NCBI GenBank assembly: GCA_947458785.1
Contig: CANGZU010000010.1
Coordinates: 1-35,410 of the forward strand
DNA length: 35,410 bases
Reading direction: 5' to 3'
From: Ignavibacteria bacterium
Lineage (GTDB): Bacteria > Bacteroidota > Ignavibacteria > Kapaibacteriales > Kapaibacteriaceae
The notes below the pieces were generated by a model that worked only from the letters and a program-made list of their open reading frames with translations, had not been told where the DNA came from and made no database searches. Made by a program: the position numbers and the translations under genes. This document shows positions 9,680 through 20,601 of this stretch, piece by piece; position 1 is the first letter of the stretch, and every line of letters starts with the position of its first letter.

Positions 9680-10879
9680 ATGGACGCATCGTTTCTCGAC
9701 CGGTTGACCGTTGAACTCACCGCAATTGATGAAGCTGGCTTGTACAAACGCGAACGCATCATCACATCACACCAGGGCCCTGAGATAACGGTTCAGGGTG
9801 GCACGGAGCCAGTGCTGAACTTCTGTGCCAATAACTACCTGGGGTTATCATCTCATCCCAAAGTTATTGAGGCTGCTAAGGCGTATCTCGACAGCCACGG
9901 CTTCGGTATGTCCAGTGTGCGCTTCATCTGTGGAACGCAGGATATTCACCGTGAGCTTGAGCAGAAGATTGCATCCTTCTGCGGCACTGATGATACAATT
10001 CTCTATGCTGCATGCTTTGATGCCAATGGTGGAGTGTTCGAGCCTCTTCTTTCTGAGGAGGATGCGATCATCTCAGATGCTCTTAATCACGCATCTATCA
10101 TTGATGGCGTCCGCCTGTGCAAAGCGCGCAGATACCGATACGAGTCATGCAACATGGATGATCTCGAAACGCAATTGCGTCAGGCGCGTGCCGATGGTGC
10201 TCGCACCATATTGATCGTCACCGATGCAGTGTTTTCGATGGATGGAACGATTGCCCCTTTAGACAAGATCTGTGACCTGGCTGATCAATACCAAGCTTTA
10301 ACGATGGTTGACGAGTGTCACTCCATGGGCTTTATGGGCAAGCATGGGCGTGGTGTGGTTGAACACTGCGGTGTCACAGGACGTGTCGACATTATCACAG
10401 GAACTCTTGGTAAAGCGCTTGGTGGGGGTATCGGAGGATTTACAACAGGACGCAAGCAGATCATAGATATGCTTCGCCAACGTTCTCGTCCGTATCTCTT
10501 TTCAAATTCCCTACCCCCTTCCATCGTAGGTGCTGGCATTGCGGTGATGGACCTTCTGAGCACCACAACAGAACTGCGTGATACTCTTGAGTCGAACACA
10601 GCCTACTTCCGGGAAGGCATGTCGAAGTTGGGATTCGACATCGTGCCCGGAACCCATCCGATCACCCCGGTCATGCTCTATGACGCGCCGCTCGCTCAGG
10701 CCATGGCAAACAAGCTCCTAGATCATGGAATCTATGTGATCGGGTTCTTCTATCCGGTTGTTCCGAAGGGCAAGGCACGTATTCGTGTCCAAGTGTCTGC
10801 AGCTCACACACGAGAGCACCTTGACAAGGCGATACAGGCGTTTGGTTCAGTAGGTCGAGAGCTCGGAGTGATATCATGA
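9680..10879 (+). CDS. kbl: Glycine C-acetyltransferase / 2-amino-3-ketobutyrate CoA ligase family (alpha-oxoamine synthase)
   Basis: [70 protein letters not shown] at 9680 preferred over the track start at 9650. Confidence 0.9.
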   Translation: MDASFLDRLTVELTAIDEAGLYKRERIITSHQGPEITVQGGTEPVLNFCANNYLGLSSHPKVIEAAKAYLDSHGFGMSSVRFICGTQDIHRELEQKIASFCGTDDTILYAACFDANGGVFEPLLSEEDAIISDALNHASIIDGVRLCKARRYRYESCNMDDLETQLRQARADGARTILIVTDAVFSMDGTIAPLDKICDLADQYQALTMVDECHSMGFMGKHGRGVVEHCGVTGRVDIITGTLGKALGGGIGGFTTGRKQIIDMLRQRSRPYLFSNSLPPSIVGAGIAVMDLLSTTTELRDTLESNTAYFREGMSKLGFDIVPGTHPITPVMLYDAPLAQAMANKLLDHGIYVIGFFYPVVPKGKARIRVQVSAAHTREHLDKAIQAFGSVGRELGVIS

Positions 10880-11721
10880 TCATCGGTATCTGCGGAGCTG
10901 GCACTATGGGGCGCGGAATTGCGATAGCGTCTCTTTTGGTTGGTCACCGTGTAGTTTTCTTCGATATCCACCAAGGCGCAGTTGATTCGGCCGTGACGTA
11001 TGTCAAAGGCCAGCTGGCGAAGTCGGTAGAAAAAGGCAAGATGTCTGCCGAGGCGTTTGCTTCTGTTGTTCTTGATGGCGGAGATGATGTTGGCTTATTG
11101 AAAGATTGCGACATCATCATCGAGGCTGTAGCAGAAGTCCTTGATATCAAGCATTCCCTGTTTCAGGCGCTCGAAGCCGCCGTCAGCGAAGAGTGCATTC
11201 TCACGTCCAATACCTCGTCGATCAGCATTGCATCCATCGCACGAACGCTTCAGCGACCTGATCGATTTGCAGGCCTGCATTTCTTCAATCCTGCCCACAT
11301 CATGAAGCTTGTCGAAGTTATTCGTGGTCCTCGTACTTCTCAGCATACCGTCGACGTGTGCGTTGAATTTGCTAAGGACCTCGGTAAGACACCTGTGGTT
11401 GCCAAGGATGCACCTGGCTTTATCGTAAACCGGATAGCCAGAAACTACTACAACGAGTCGCAGCGCATCGTAATGGAGGGGGCAAGCACTGTTGAGACTG
11501 TTGACACTCTTATCAAGGGTCTCGGATTCAAAATGGGCCCATTCGAGCTAATGGATCTCATAGGAGTAGACGTTAATCTGGATGTGACAAAGTCGCAATG
11601 GCAGCAGTTCTTTCTTGAACCACGATTCACACCATCGCTCATGCAGCAGCAGATGGTGGATGCTGGACTTCATGGCAGGAAGTCTGGACGCGGTTTTTAC
11701 GATTATTCACCGAACGAGTAA
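10876..11721 (+). CDS. 3-hydroxyacyl-CoA (3-hydroxybutyryl-CoA) dehydrogenase
   Basis: [28 protein letters not shown] Rossmann motif, [43 protein letters not shown] overlap with kbl. Confidence 0.93.
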   Translation: MIIGICGAGTMGRGIAIASLLVGHRVVFFDIHQGAVDSAVTYVKGQLAKSVEKGKMSAEAFASVVLDGGDDVGLLKDCDIIIEAVAEVLDIKHSLFQALEAAVSEECILTSNTSSISIASIARTLQRPDRFAGLHFFNPAHIMKLVEVIRGPRTSQHTVDVCVEFAKDLGKTPVVAKDAPGFIVNRIARNYYNESQRIVMEGASTVETVDTLIKGLGFKMGPFELMDLIGVDVNLDVTKSQWQQFFLEPRFTPSLMQQQMVDAGLHGRKSGRGFYDYSPNE

Positions 11722-11732
11722 GAGCCTCGCCG

Positions 11733-12929
11733 ATGATGGTAGAACTCTTTCTTGCTCAGCGTTTTTCTTCCTCGCTTCGCAAGGATGTCTTTACGCGTTT
11801 TACAACGTTGATGACAACACTGAGCATTACGGTTGGTTATTCGGCAGTCTGCATCGCGCTTAGTATCCTTCAAGGATATTCAGACACGATCGTTACAACA
11901 GCAACTAGGTTCACATCAGATGTCGTTGTGCGCTCGCAGATAAGTGTCGACTTTGACGAGACCAGCAAACTAACCTCGGAGCTACTACGAATGCCCCAGG
12001 TCCGTGATGTCTCCGTCATCCTAGAGCGTGAGGCACTGATCAAGTTTCAGGGTCAGATCGATGGTGTCATGCTTCATGGCATCAACAGAAAGAGAGCATC
12101 GCTGCTTTCGGATGTTGTTACGCCACGTGATGTGGGTTTACGAAGCGGTTTCGGATTGATCATCGGATGTGGGGTCGCTTCCCGCTTGGGCGCGAAAAAT
12201 GGTGACACAGTGACGTTGATCATGCAGCAGCATTCGGCTACTGTTCCAGCCGTCCGTCGCATACCTATCGTTGCAACATTTCAAACTGGTATGGGCATGC
12301 AGGACGATAACGTAGCACTGCTAGACATTGATTCTTTGCGGTCGTTCTCTGCTGCTCATCATTCTGCATCTTCTGCAATACTTGTTACTGCACACAACAC
12401 CGACAGTGCTTCTTCACTCGCGCAGCAGATCCGCTCCCGGTGGAGCTCTTCGGTCTTCGCCGCGACCTACAAAGAGGTCTTTCAAGGGATATGGGGCTGG
12501 ATTGAACTTCAACGCAAGCCCATTCCAATCGTGCTCGGGCTGCTATCACTGGTAGCAGTCGTATCTATCGTTTCGTCGCTTTTGCTAATGATCGTTCAAA
12601 AGGTCAAATCAATAGCCATTTTGGCGACGCTCGGGATGAGCGCCTCGCGCATAGGACTTGTTGTACTCGTCAGAGCAGTAGTGTCGGCCGTGATCGGCGT
12701 AAGCTCTGGATTCATGCTTACAACTGCGTTCTGGTACGTACAAAGCACATTTGCTCTCATCAAACTTGACAGTAGCCTGTACTATGTGTCGAGTCTGCCG
12801 GTTGCCTTTGAGCCCGGTTTGATGATCCTAGTCGCCATGGGAATCATTGGCTTGACGGTCGCCGTTGCATTGTTGCCAATGCTCGTGGCTCGACGTATCA
12901 AGCCTGCTCGCGCGCTGCGTTTTTCTTAA
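11733..12929 (+). CDS. ABC transporter permease, FtsX/LolC-LolE (lipoprotein-releasing) type
   Basis: N-terminal TM, large periplasmic domain, three C-terminal TMs with QKVKSIAILATLGMSASRIGLVVL; C-terminus LPMLVARRIKPARALRFS. Confidence 0.85.
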   Translation: MMVELFLAQRFSSSLRKDVFTRFTTLMTTLSITVGYSAVCIALSILQGYSDTIVTTATRFTSDVVVRSQISVDFDETSKLTSELLRMPQVRDVSVILEREALIKFQGQIDGVMLHGINRKRASLLSDVVTPRDVGLRSGFGLIIGCGVASRLGAKNGDTVTLIMQQHSATVPAVRRIPIVATFQTGMGMQDDNVALLDIDSLRSFSAAHHSASSAILVTAHNTDSASSLAQQIRSRWSSSVFAATYKEVFQGIWGWIELQRKPIPIVLGLLSLVAVVSIVSSLLLMIVQKVKSIAILATLGMSASRIGLVVLVRAVVSAVIGVSSGFMLTTAFWYVQSTFALIKLDSSLYYVSSLPVAFEPGLMILVAMGIIGLTVAVALLPMLVARRIKPARALRFS

Positions 12930-13353
12930 ACAGGAAGTTGTCAACGCTTACCCTACCAGGTCCGAGCAACAATACGATGACGCTCAAGACAAGAAACATC
13001 AGACCCGGCTCTTTGTCGCTGAACGTGTCTGCGCCGTGAAACACAAAGACGATAACCGCAAACAGACCAACGTTGAACACCGCTGAAAGCCTGGTGAAAA
13101 GTCCAACAACAAGGCATACTCCACCGAGGAACTCAGTGTATGATGCTAGATAGGCTTGAACGGTGGCCATTGGCCACCCAAGAGATGCCAAGTGACCGGC
13201 CAGTCCGGATACACCACCAAATACTTTGTTCGAGCCGTGATGGATCAGAAGGGCCCCTAGCGAGACCCGCGCAATGACAGTTGGAAGAGTCAGTGTCCAG
13301 GGCTTGACGAGCAGCTCATGTAAGTTTTGGCCAATAACGCTCGGGAGATTCAT
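12898..13353 (-). CDS. DoxX family membrane protein
   Basis: RVSLGALLIHHGSNKVFGGVSGLAGHLASLGWPMATVQAYLASYTEFLGGVCLVVGLFTRLSA. Confidence 0.87.
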   Translation of the reverse strand: MNLPSVIGQNLHELLVKPWTLTLPTVIARVSLGALLIHHGSNKVFGGVSGLAGHLASLGWPMATVQAYLASYTEFLGGVCLVVGLFTRLSAVFNVGLFAVIVFVFHGADTFSDKEPGLMFLVLSVIVLLLGPGRVSVDNFLFKKNAAREQA

Positions 13354-13356
13354 AGA

Positions 13357-15597
13357 TCAATCTTTGTTAGTTAGCAGTGCTGGAAGTGCTTGTTCATAGG
13401 ACATGCGTAGCTCGCCAACGTTCATCGTGCAGATGTTCACAAGCTCAACAGACTCTCCACCTGTGACACCGAGCACAACAACAGGCACGTTATGCTTCTG
13501 TGCGCAAGCATGCAAGGCCGCAAGCTTATCTTCTGGAACAGCAGCGATAATGCGGCTCTGTGCTTCTCCAAACAACGCTGCGGCATGCAACGAAAACGGC
13601 CAGTTCATGACCGCTCCAACTCCGTTGCGCAACGTCATCTCGCTCACTGCGACCAACAGGCCCCCTTCAGCGCAGTCGTGTGCAGCGGTTACAAGTCCAG
13701 CACGAATGGCTTCAAGTGTAGCCTTTTGCAGACGGCATTCCTCGTCAATGTCGATGAAAGGGGCATCGCCAGTGATCTTGCCAGTGGTGATCTTCTGATA
13801 CTCTGATCCCCCTAGTTCGTCACGCTGCCAACCCAACAAGACGATTGTTTGGCCTTCTTGAGTAAAGCTGTTACCCACAGTCTTCGATACATCGTCGATA
13901 AGACCAAGCATGCCGATTGTTGGTGTTGGATACACCGCATGGCTCTGAGACTCGTTGTGGAAGCTCACGTTTCCACCAGTAACGGGAGTATCGAGCGCGC
14001 GGCACATGTCGCCCATGCCACGTATGGCCTCGGCAAACTGATAGTATACTTCCGGATCGTAAGGGTTGCCAAAATTCAAACAGTTCGTAATTGCCACGGG
14101 CTCGGCACCAACACAGACGCAATTCCGCGCTGCTTCGGCCACTGCGCTTATGCCGCCTCGATGTGGATTGAGATAGACATATCGACTATTGCAGTCAGTT
14201 GTCACCGCCACGGCCTGCCCTGGCAGTTCCTTGATGCGCAAGATCGCAGCATCGCCATCGGAGCGCATAACGGTATTGTCGCCTACTTGCGAGTCGTACT
14301 GCTCATAGACCCAACGTTTGCTCGCAATCGTCGGACTCGACACAAGATTGCGCAACGTACTGGTGATGTCGGCGGCCGAGAGAACCGGACCATGGTCAAC
14401 AACATGTTGTGTTATGTCGAGATATGCTGGACGCTTCTGCTCACGAACGTACACGGGAGCGTCGCCGCCAAGCACAAGAGACTGGGCCGGGATACACGAA
14501 ACAAGTTTGCCATGGCGTGAAATGGAGACAAGACTATCATCGGTTACTTCGCCGATCTGCACAAATGGAACATCCCATTTCTGACATACTGCGATGGCCT
14601 GTGCTTCTTTGCCCTTCTCAACAACAACGAGCATACGCTCTTGAGACTCTGAAAGCATGATTTCGTAGGCGCTCATACCTTCCTCACGAAGAGGCACCAT
14701 ATCGAGATCGATTCTCATTCCAACATTACCCTTTGCGCTCATTTCAGCTGTCGAGCAGGAGATACCAGCGGCACCCATGTCCTGCATTCCAACAACAACG
14801 CCTGCCTGGATGAGCTCAAGCGAGGCTTCCAACAGTAGCTTCTCTGCAAATGGGTCGCCTACTTGCACTGTTGGACGCATGTTTTCGGTTTCCTCGTCGA
14901 ACTCGCGAGATGCAAGAAGCGATGCACCATGAATGCCATCGCGTCCCGTGCTGGATCCCATGATGAAGACCGGATTACCTGGACCCTCTGCGGTTGCCGA
15001 GGCCATGCCGTCGGCTTTCAGAACCCCAACTGCCATCGCATTTACAAGCGGGTTATCAGTGTAGCAGCGGTCGAAGTATACTTCGCCGCCTACAGTTGGC
15101 ACGCCAAAACAATTGCCATAATGTCCAATGCCACTAACAACACCCTTAACGAGAAATCTAGTGCGGTCTGTCGTTGGCTCGCCGAAGCGCAGAGAATTCA
15201 AAGCTGCTATCGGGCGGGCACCCATGGTGAAGATATCACGCAGGATACCACCGACCCCGGTTGCAGCCCCTTGGAATGGTTCTACAGCACTTGGGTGGTT
15301 GTGCGACTCAATCTTGAAGGCAACCCCGTAGCCCCCTCCGACGTCGATGACACCAGCATTCTCTTCCCCAGCAGCTACCAACATACGTCCACCAGAGCGA
15401 GGAAGCGTCTTGAGCTGCAGAATACTGTTCTTGTAGGAACAGTGTTCACTCCACATCACAGAGTAGATCCCTACTTCCGTATAGGTTGGGGTGCGGCCTA
15501 AAACCGCACATATGCGTTCGAATTCCGCCTCCGTAAGACCAAGCTCGCGTGCGGTTTCTACTGTTACCTCGATTTCACTGTGTGGAGTATTAGACAT
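13357..15597 (-). CDS. purL: Phosphoribosylformylglycinamidine synthase subunit PurL
   Basis: [69 protein letters not shown]; 746 aa, short PurL form. Confidence 0.97.
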   Translation of the reverse strand: MSNTPHSEIEVTVETARELGLTEAEFERICAVLGRTPTYTEVGIYSVMWSEHCSYKNSILQLKTLPRSGGRMLVAAGEENAGVIDVGGGYGVAFKIESHNHPSAVEPFQGAATGVGGILRDIFTMGARPIAALNSLRFGEPTTDRTRFLVKGVVSGIGHYGNCFGVPTVGGEVYFDRCYTDNPLVNAMAVGVLKADGMASATAEGPGNPVFIMGSSTGRDGIHGASLLASREFDEETENMRPTVQVGDPFAEKLLLEASLELIQAGVVVGMQDMGAAGISCSTAEMSAKGNVGMRIDLDMVPLREEGMSAYEIMLSESQERMLVVVEKGKEAQAIAVCQKWDVPFVQIGEVTDDSLVSISRHGKLVSCIPAQSLVLGGDAPVYVREQKRPAYLDITQHVVDHGPVLSAADITSTLRNLVSSPTIASKRWVYEQYDSQVGDNTVMRSDGDAAILRIKELPGQAVAVTTDCNSRYVYLNPHRGGISAVAEAARNCVCVGAEPVAITNCLNFGNPYDPEVYYQFAEAIRGMGDMCRALDTPVTGGNVSFHNESQSHAVYPTPTIGMLGLIDDVSKTVGNSFTQEGQTIVLLGWQRDELGGSEYQKITTGKITGDAPFIDIDEECRLQKATLEAIRAGLVTAAHDCAEGGLLVAVSEMTLRNGVGAVMNWPFSLHAAALFGEAQSRIIAAVPEDKLAALHACAQKHNVPVVVLGVTGGESVELVNICTMNVGELRMSYEQALPALLTNKD

Positions 15598-17032
15598 CGG
15601 AAGGAAGTGGTTGACGTCGCTCGTCTTCTACAGCATGACCGATTGCTGCAATCGAAGCAACGTGTGATAAAAAGGTTGATGAGATGTCAAGGGGCCAGTG
15701 GTCCTTGACGAAGAACGTACTGTAGTTACCGGAGACAAATGGCTCTGAATCTAGCACCTGACGACAAAAAGGGATGGTTGTCTTAAATCCAACAATCTGA
15801 TATGCGTCGAGTGCACGCTTTGTGCGTTCGATGCACTCCTGCCTGGTGTCTGCATGCACAACAAGCTTGGCAACCATTGGGTCGTAGTGCACGCTAACTT
15901 CATAGCCCTCATAGAGGGCAGAATCATTCCGCACGGATTCACCTCCTGGCAGCTGCATAAAGCTCACAACACCAGTGTCGGGAAGGAACTCATTGTAGAC
16001 GTCTTCAGCACAGATGCGACACTCAATAGCGGCACCCTTAGGATGTGCGATCTCGTCTTGCGTGATGCTAAGTTGTTCCCCTGATGCGATGCGCAACTGC
16101 TGTTCGACGAAGTCAACGCCTGATATCATTTCGGTAACAGGATGCTCAACCTGCAGTCGGGTATTGACTTCCATGAAATAGAACTCACCTCGTGCATCAA
16201 GCAGAAACTCCAGCGTTCCAGCATTCGTGTATGATGCCTTTTGCACCAAGCGTGAAGCTGCTTCCCCCATTGCTTTACGAATCTCAGGCGTAACCGCCAT
16301 AGACGGTGATTCTTCGATCACCTTTTGATGGCGTCGTTGAATTGAGCACTCGCGCTCAGGGAAATACAGAACGTTGCCGTGATGATCGGCAAGAATCTGA
16401 ATCTCGATGTGACGAGGATGAACGATGTAGCGTTCGATGAAGACCCGATCGTCATTGAACGATGTCTGCGCCTCGCCCTGTGCTGCACGAAAAGCTGATT
16501 CGATTTCTTCTTCTGATTCAACGATGCGCATGCCCTTGCCACCACCACCGGCAGCAGCCTTGATGATGACGGGATAGCCAATGCGATCGACAACCGCACG
16601 GGCCTCATCGAACGATGCAACTGCGCCGTCACTACCAGGCGAGATCGGCACGTTCGAAGCAATTGCAAGATCACGAGCTGCCGTTTTGTCTCCCAACATC
16701 GAGATGGCTTCTGGTGTAGGTCCGATGAACGTCATGCCAGCTTCTGCTACAGCCTTGGCAAACTCGGCGTTCTCTGATAGAAACCCATAGCCCGGGTGGA
16801 TGGCATCAGCGTTTGCCTTCTTCGCAGCCTCAAGAACCTTCTCAATCACGAGATAGGACTCGCGGGGGGTATATCCACCGATCCCGATTGCGATGTCGGC
16901 TTCGGTAACATGGGGCGAGCGTGTATCAGCATCCGAGTAGATGGCAACAGTCTCGATTCCCATGCGTTTGCAGGTTCGCATAACGCGAAGAGCTATCTCG
17001 CCGCGATTGGCGATCAGTACACGTGTAAACAT
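15590..17032 (-). CDS. accC: Acetyl-CoA carboxylase biotin carboxylase subunit
   Basis: [91 protein letters not shown]. Confidence 0.95.
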   Translation of the reverse strand: MFTRVLIANRGEIALRVMRTCKRMGIETVAIYSDADTRSPHVTEADIAIGIGGYTPRESYLVIEKVLEAAKKANADAIHPGYGFLSENAEFAKAVAEAGMTFIGPTPEAISMLGDKTAARDLAIASNVPISPGSDGAVASFDEARAVVDRIGYPVIIKAAAGGGGKGMRIVESEEEIESAFRAAQGEAQTSFNDDRVFIERYIVHPRHIEIQILADHHGNVLYFPERECSIQRRHQKVIEESPSMAVTPEIRKAMGEAASRLVQKASYTNAGTLEFLLDARGEFYFMEVNTRLQVEHPVTEMISGVDFVEQQLRIASGEQLSITQDEIAHPKGAAIECRICAEDVYNEFLPDTGVVSFMQLPGGESVRNDSALYEGYEVSVHYDPMVAKLVVHADTRQECIERTKRALDAYQIVGFKTTIPFCRQVLDSEPFVSGNYSTFFVKDHWPLDISSTFLSHVASIAAIGHAVEDERRQPLPSDV

Positions 17033-17037
17033 GGCTG

Positions 17038-17045
17038 CAAAAATA
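17038..17045 (-). promoter_or_regulatory. TAnnTTTG promoter-like element upstream of accC
   Basis: Minus strand TATTTTTG-CAGCC-ATG (5 nt spacing), in the short gap after mutS2. Confidence 0.4.
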
Positions 17046-17050
17046 CGGAG

Positions 17051-19411
17051 TTAGAACTCGACCACCGTAATTCCGTCGCCTCCTTCGTGAATTGTTCCAA
17101 TCCGGAAGGAAGAAATCTGGGGGTGCTCGTGGAGATATTCATGCACTGCTTTGCGCATTGCGCCTGTACCCTTACCATGAATCAGCGATGCGTGCTGCAG
17201 TCCGGCAAGAATGGCGTCATTAATAAATCCCTCAAGCATACGGAGTCCCTCGTCTACTCGCATACCCCGCATATCAAGCGTTGTTCGCACATCAAGCTTC
17301 AGGTGCTCAACAACATTGCGCTGAACAGGCCGCGATTGCTTCTTTGTCGAAGCAGAGCGTACAAGTTTTGAAAGGGGCACGTTGAACGTAATACCATTGA
17401 CATCGACTCGGGCGTTAGCCCCATCGATCGACAAGACAGAGCCTGTTGAGGTGGTTCCGACAATTGTAACAGCATCTCCCACGTGAACTGCCGCAGAAAC
17501 ATCTGCCGATTGATCAACACGAGCACTCTCAGGCTCAGTGATCGTTGCCTTCTCTAACTCAAAGGTGCTTTTAACTGTCGACAAGGACTTCTGTTGCTCT
17601 CGGACCTCACGAATCGTGTTCTCTACCAAGGCATTGGCCTTGCGCAGGATTTCGCGAGCCTCTTCCTTGGCATCATCTACGACAGTACTGCGTTTCTTTT
17701 TGACCTCCTCGAGCCTGTTTTCAGCGTCCTTGCGCAACTGCTCAGCCTTCGCCAAATCGGCAGCCGCCTTCTGCTGCAGCTGTTGCGCCTCGAGACGAAA
17801 CGCCTGAATGGCCTGTATACTTTGTTCAAGCTCGTTGTGTCTGTCTCCAAGGTAGCCAGAGGCACGCTCAAGAACGATCTCGGGCATACCAACCGTTCGG
17901 GCAAGCGCAAATGCATAGGAGTTGCCGGGCACACCAAATAGAAAGGCAAACGTTGGCTTCAGGTGTTCGCCATCGAACTCGAGCGAAGCGTTCGTGATAG
18001 AGGGACGCGTCAGCGCATACTGCTTCAGCGACGACTGGTGCGTGGTTACGACGAAGCATGCACCACGCTCAATGAGTGAGTCAAGGATGCCTGCAGCCAG
18101 CGCACCACCTTCGGCGGGATCGGTTCCGGCGCAGATCTCATCAATGAGAACGAGAGCTTGGTTGTCGCAGTGCGAGAGAATATCACGCAAGCGGATGATC
18201 TGAGAAGAGAATGTCGATAGATTCGATTCGATACTCTGGTGGTCCCCGATTGCCGTCATGATGCGCCGCGGATGCAGTGAGCTCATGCCCAACGGGAACA
18301 TTCCCATCATTGCCATAGTGATCGACAATCCGATGGTCTTCATCGCAACGGTCTTCCCTCCGGCATTGGGACCTGAAATCAGAATACCCTTCGATGTCCG
18401 ATCGAACCGAATGCTAAGAGGTACTACATCCTTGACAGGGTTCTTGGCAGCAATGGCAAGCAGCGGATGTCGCACGTGCTGCAGTTCAATCTCGTCGTCT
18501 GCGATGATCACTGGCTTGATTCCGCCATAATTCATCGCAAATCGGGCCCTTGCGATAACGGAGTCGATAAATGTGAGAACATCAACAGCCGACTCGATCG
18601 CATGGGATACAGAACCAACTTCCGCGGTCAGAGTAGTCAGAATACGTATCATCTCGCGCTGTTCCCGTCCGTGGAGGATGGCTAGCTCGTTATTTAACTC
18701 GTATGTCTCTGCCGGCTCGAGGAACACCGTTTGTCCCGATTGCGACATGCCGTGAATGATACCTTCAACAGCCCGTTTGTTTTCAACACGCAGCGGGAGA
18801 ACAAAACGCCCGTCGCGCTGCGTGACGAACTCATCTTGTAGCAGCTCATCTTCACCGAACTTCTTCAGAATCCGCTGCAATCGTAACCGAAGTCGCGCAC
18901 TTAGCTCATGTATGTCTCGACGGATTGAGAGCAACTCGCGACTAGCGTTATCACGAATAAGCCCCGTGTCGTCAATGGCATCTGTGATGTGCTTTTCAAG
19001 AATACGATCATCTACCAATATCGAACAGCGGCCATTTAACGTTGGCGCCTTCAGAGCTTGATGGTAGAAATACGATTTGATAACCCTTGATGTTTGCAAT
19101 GCCTCAAGGATGAGCAATAGGTCAGGTGCCGACAGAAAGTTGCCAGCGATGCGCGTGCGTGCAAGTAGTCCTGAGACATCACCCAAGCGTTCATAGGGAA
19201 TGGCCTCGCCTGAACTGAGTAAATCAGTACATTCGCCTACACAGTCAAGCTGGTGCTGGATCTCCTCAGATTGCATTGATGGACGAAGTGAGCGTACATG
19301 ATCTGCACCTGCATGCGAAACACAGTATCTCGCCACTGCCTCGAGGAGCCGAGGAACCTCTAACTCTTCTAGAGTAGACTCAACTAGCGAAGAAACGTCC
19401 AATCCTGTCAT
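17051..19411 (-). CDS. mutS2: MutS2 family protein (ATPase plus C-terminal Smr domain)
   Basis: Walker A ISGPNAGGKTVAMKT, LIDEICAGTDPAEGGALAAGIL, C-terminal Smr LDMRGMRVDEGL...LIHGKGTGAMRKAVHEYL. Confidence 0.95.
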   Translation of the reverse strand: MTGLDVSSLVESTLEELEVPRLLEAVARYCVSHAGADHVRSLRPSMQSEEIQHQLDCVGECTDLLSSGEAIPYERLGDVSGLLARTRIAGNFLSAPDLLLILEALQTSRVIKSYFYHQALKAPTLNGRCSILVDDRILEKHITDAIDDTGLIRDNASRELLSIRRDIHELSARLRLRLQRILKKFGEDELLQDEFVTQRDGRFVLPLRVENKRAVEGIIHGMSQSGQTVFLEPAETYELNNELAILHGREQREMIRILTTLTAEVGSVSHAIESAVDVLTFIDSVIARARFAMNYGGIKPVIIADDEIELQHVRHPLLAIAAKNPVKDVVPLSIRFDRTSKGILISGPNAGGKTVAMKTIGLSITMAMMGMFPLGMSSLHPRRIMTAIGDHQSIESNLSTFSSQIIRLRDILSHCDNQALVLIDEICAGTDPAEGGALAAGILDSLIERGACFVVTTHQSSLKQYALTRPSITNASLEFDGEHLKPTFAFLFGVPGNSYAFALARTVGMPEIVLERASGYLGDRHNELEQSIQAIQAFRLEAQQLQQKAAADLAKAEQLRKDAENRLEEVKKKRSTVVDDAKEEAREILRKANALVENTIREVREQQKSLSTVKSTFELEKATITEPESARVDQSADVSAAVHVGDAVTIVGTTSTGSVLSIDGANARVDVNGITFNVPLSKLVRSASTKKQSRPVQRNVVEHLKLDVRTTLDMRGMRVDEGLRMLEGFINDAILAGLQHASLIHGKGTGAMRKAVHEYLHEHPQISSFRIGTIHEGGDGITVVEF

Positions 19412-19863
19412 TAGGAACCGCTCAGTAGTTGCTTGGTGATCGACTGAATCAACGATCCATCGGCCTTGCCCTTCAACGTCTTGACAGCCATGCCCATAAC
19501 CTTGCCGAAATCACTTGGCTGGGAGGCACCTAGCTCGGCCACAATCGAAGCAACGGCCTGTCGTACTTCTTCTTCAGACATCTGAGCCGGTAGGAACTCC
19601 ATAATGATCGCAAGTTCCTGACGTTCCTTGTCGGCAGCTTCCGTACGCCCAGCAGCCTCGAACTGTTCGATAGCATCCTTGCGCTTTTTGGCTCCTGAAT
19701 TGATGATCTTGAACGCATCATCTTCGGTCATGGCGCGGTCAATACCGCTCTTTTCGAACTCTAGAATTCCAGCTCGTATCGATCGCAACGTTTCAAGCCG
19801 GACCTTGTCACCAGCCTTCATGGCTGATTTAATCTGCTCGTTTATGTCATCTGTAAGGGGCAT
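19411..19863 (-). CDS. GatB/YqeY domain-containing protein
   Basis: DDINEQIKSAMKAGDKVRLETLRSIRAGILEFEKSG, EFLPAQMSEEEV, MGMAVKTLKGKADGSLI; TAATG junction with mutS2. Confidence 0.93.
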   Translation of the reverse strand: MPLTDDINEQIKSAMKAGDKVRLETLRSIRAGILEFEKSGIDRAMTEDDAFKIINSGAKKRKDAIEQFEAAGRTEAADKERQELAIIMEFLPAQMSEEEVRQAVASIVAELGASQPSDFGKVMGMAVKTLKGKADGSLIQSITKQLLSGS

Positions 19864-19900
19864 ATGGCGTCCTAAAAGCTTGTTTTACGGGGCAAAGTTC

Positions 19901-19927
19901 CGCAAAGATACTGTCCGTATCTTTGCG
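19901..19927. repeat. Perfect inverted repeat of TATCTTTGCG arms in the divergent yqeY/HAD intergenic region
   Basis: CGCAAAGATA-CTGTCCG-TATCTTTGCG: 10-bp perfect arms, 7-nt spacer; each arm contains TAnnTTTG pointing outward. Confidence 0.9.
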
Positions 19928-19929
19928 AT

Positions 19930-20601
19930 ATGATTAAAGCCGTTGTCTTCGACCTCGACAATACCCTTGTAGACTTCATGGGCATGAAGCGTCAAGCAGT
20001 TGACGCTGCCATTGGTGCGATGATGGATGCCGGGCTTAACCTGACCCGTGACCAGGTCAAATCACATATCGATGATATCTACAAGGAGCTCGGTATCGAG
20101 TATCAACAGGTATTCGATAAGCTGCTTCTTGAAGTGTTAGGATATGTCGATCCTCGTATCATCTCTGCTGGCATCATAGCCTACCGCAGGGCGCGCGAGG
20201 CCGCCCTTAAGCCATATCCGCACGTAACTGCCACGTTGATGCACCTAAACCGTCAGGGTATCAAGTTGGGTATCCTGAGCGATGCCCCTACACGGGAGGC
20301 ATGGCTTAGGCTGTGCTTCATCAATTATCATCACTTCTTCGATGTAGTGGTAACGTTTGACGACACAGGCGAGCGCAAGCCAAGTCCCTTACCATTCAAG
20401 ACGGTACTGCAACGACTTGATGTGGCGCCAGAGAATGCCATCATGGTTGGCGACTGGGCAGAGCGCGATATGCGAGGGGCTCGCAACGTTGGCATGAAGA
20501 CTGCATTTGCACAATACGGCGATTCTTTCGGCAATCAAGATCTTTCTGATGTTGATTACATCCTAAGCGACATCAAGCAACTTCTCGATATCGTGGCATG
20601 A
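19930..20601 (+). CDS. HAD-superfamily hydrolase
   Basis: VVFDLDNTLVD, LGILSDAPTREAW, KPSPLPFKTVLQRL, MVGDWAERDMRGARNVGMKTAF. Confidence 0.92.
   Translation: MIKAVVFDLDNTLVDFMGMKRQAVDAAIGAMMDAGLNLTRDQVKSHIDDIYKELGIEYQQVFDKLLLEVLGYVDPRIISAGIIAYRRAREAALKPYPHVTATLMHLNRQGIKLGILSDAPTREAWLRLCFINYHHFFDVVVTFDDTGERKPSPLPFKTVLQRLDVAPENAIMVGDWAERDMRGARNVGMKTAFAQYGDSFGNQDLSDVDYILSDIKQLLDIVA

Noticed and set aside
13849-14520. 223-aa plus-strand ORF inside purL (and 212-aa ORF at 14863-15501)
   Set aside because: Lies fully antisense to a clearly recognised PurL; the translation shows no recognisable domain. Typical shadow ORFs.
17594-17941. Plus-strand ORFs opposite the mutS2 coiled-coil region
   Set aside because: Same antisense composition effect; mutS2 is complete and well supported on the minus strand.
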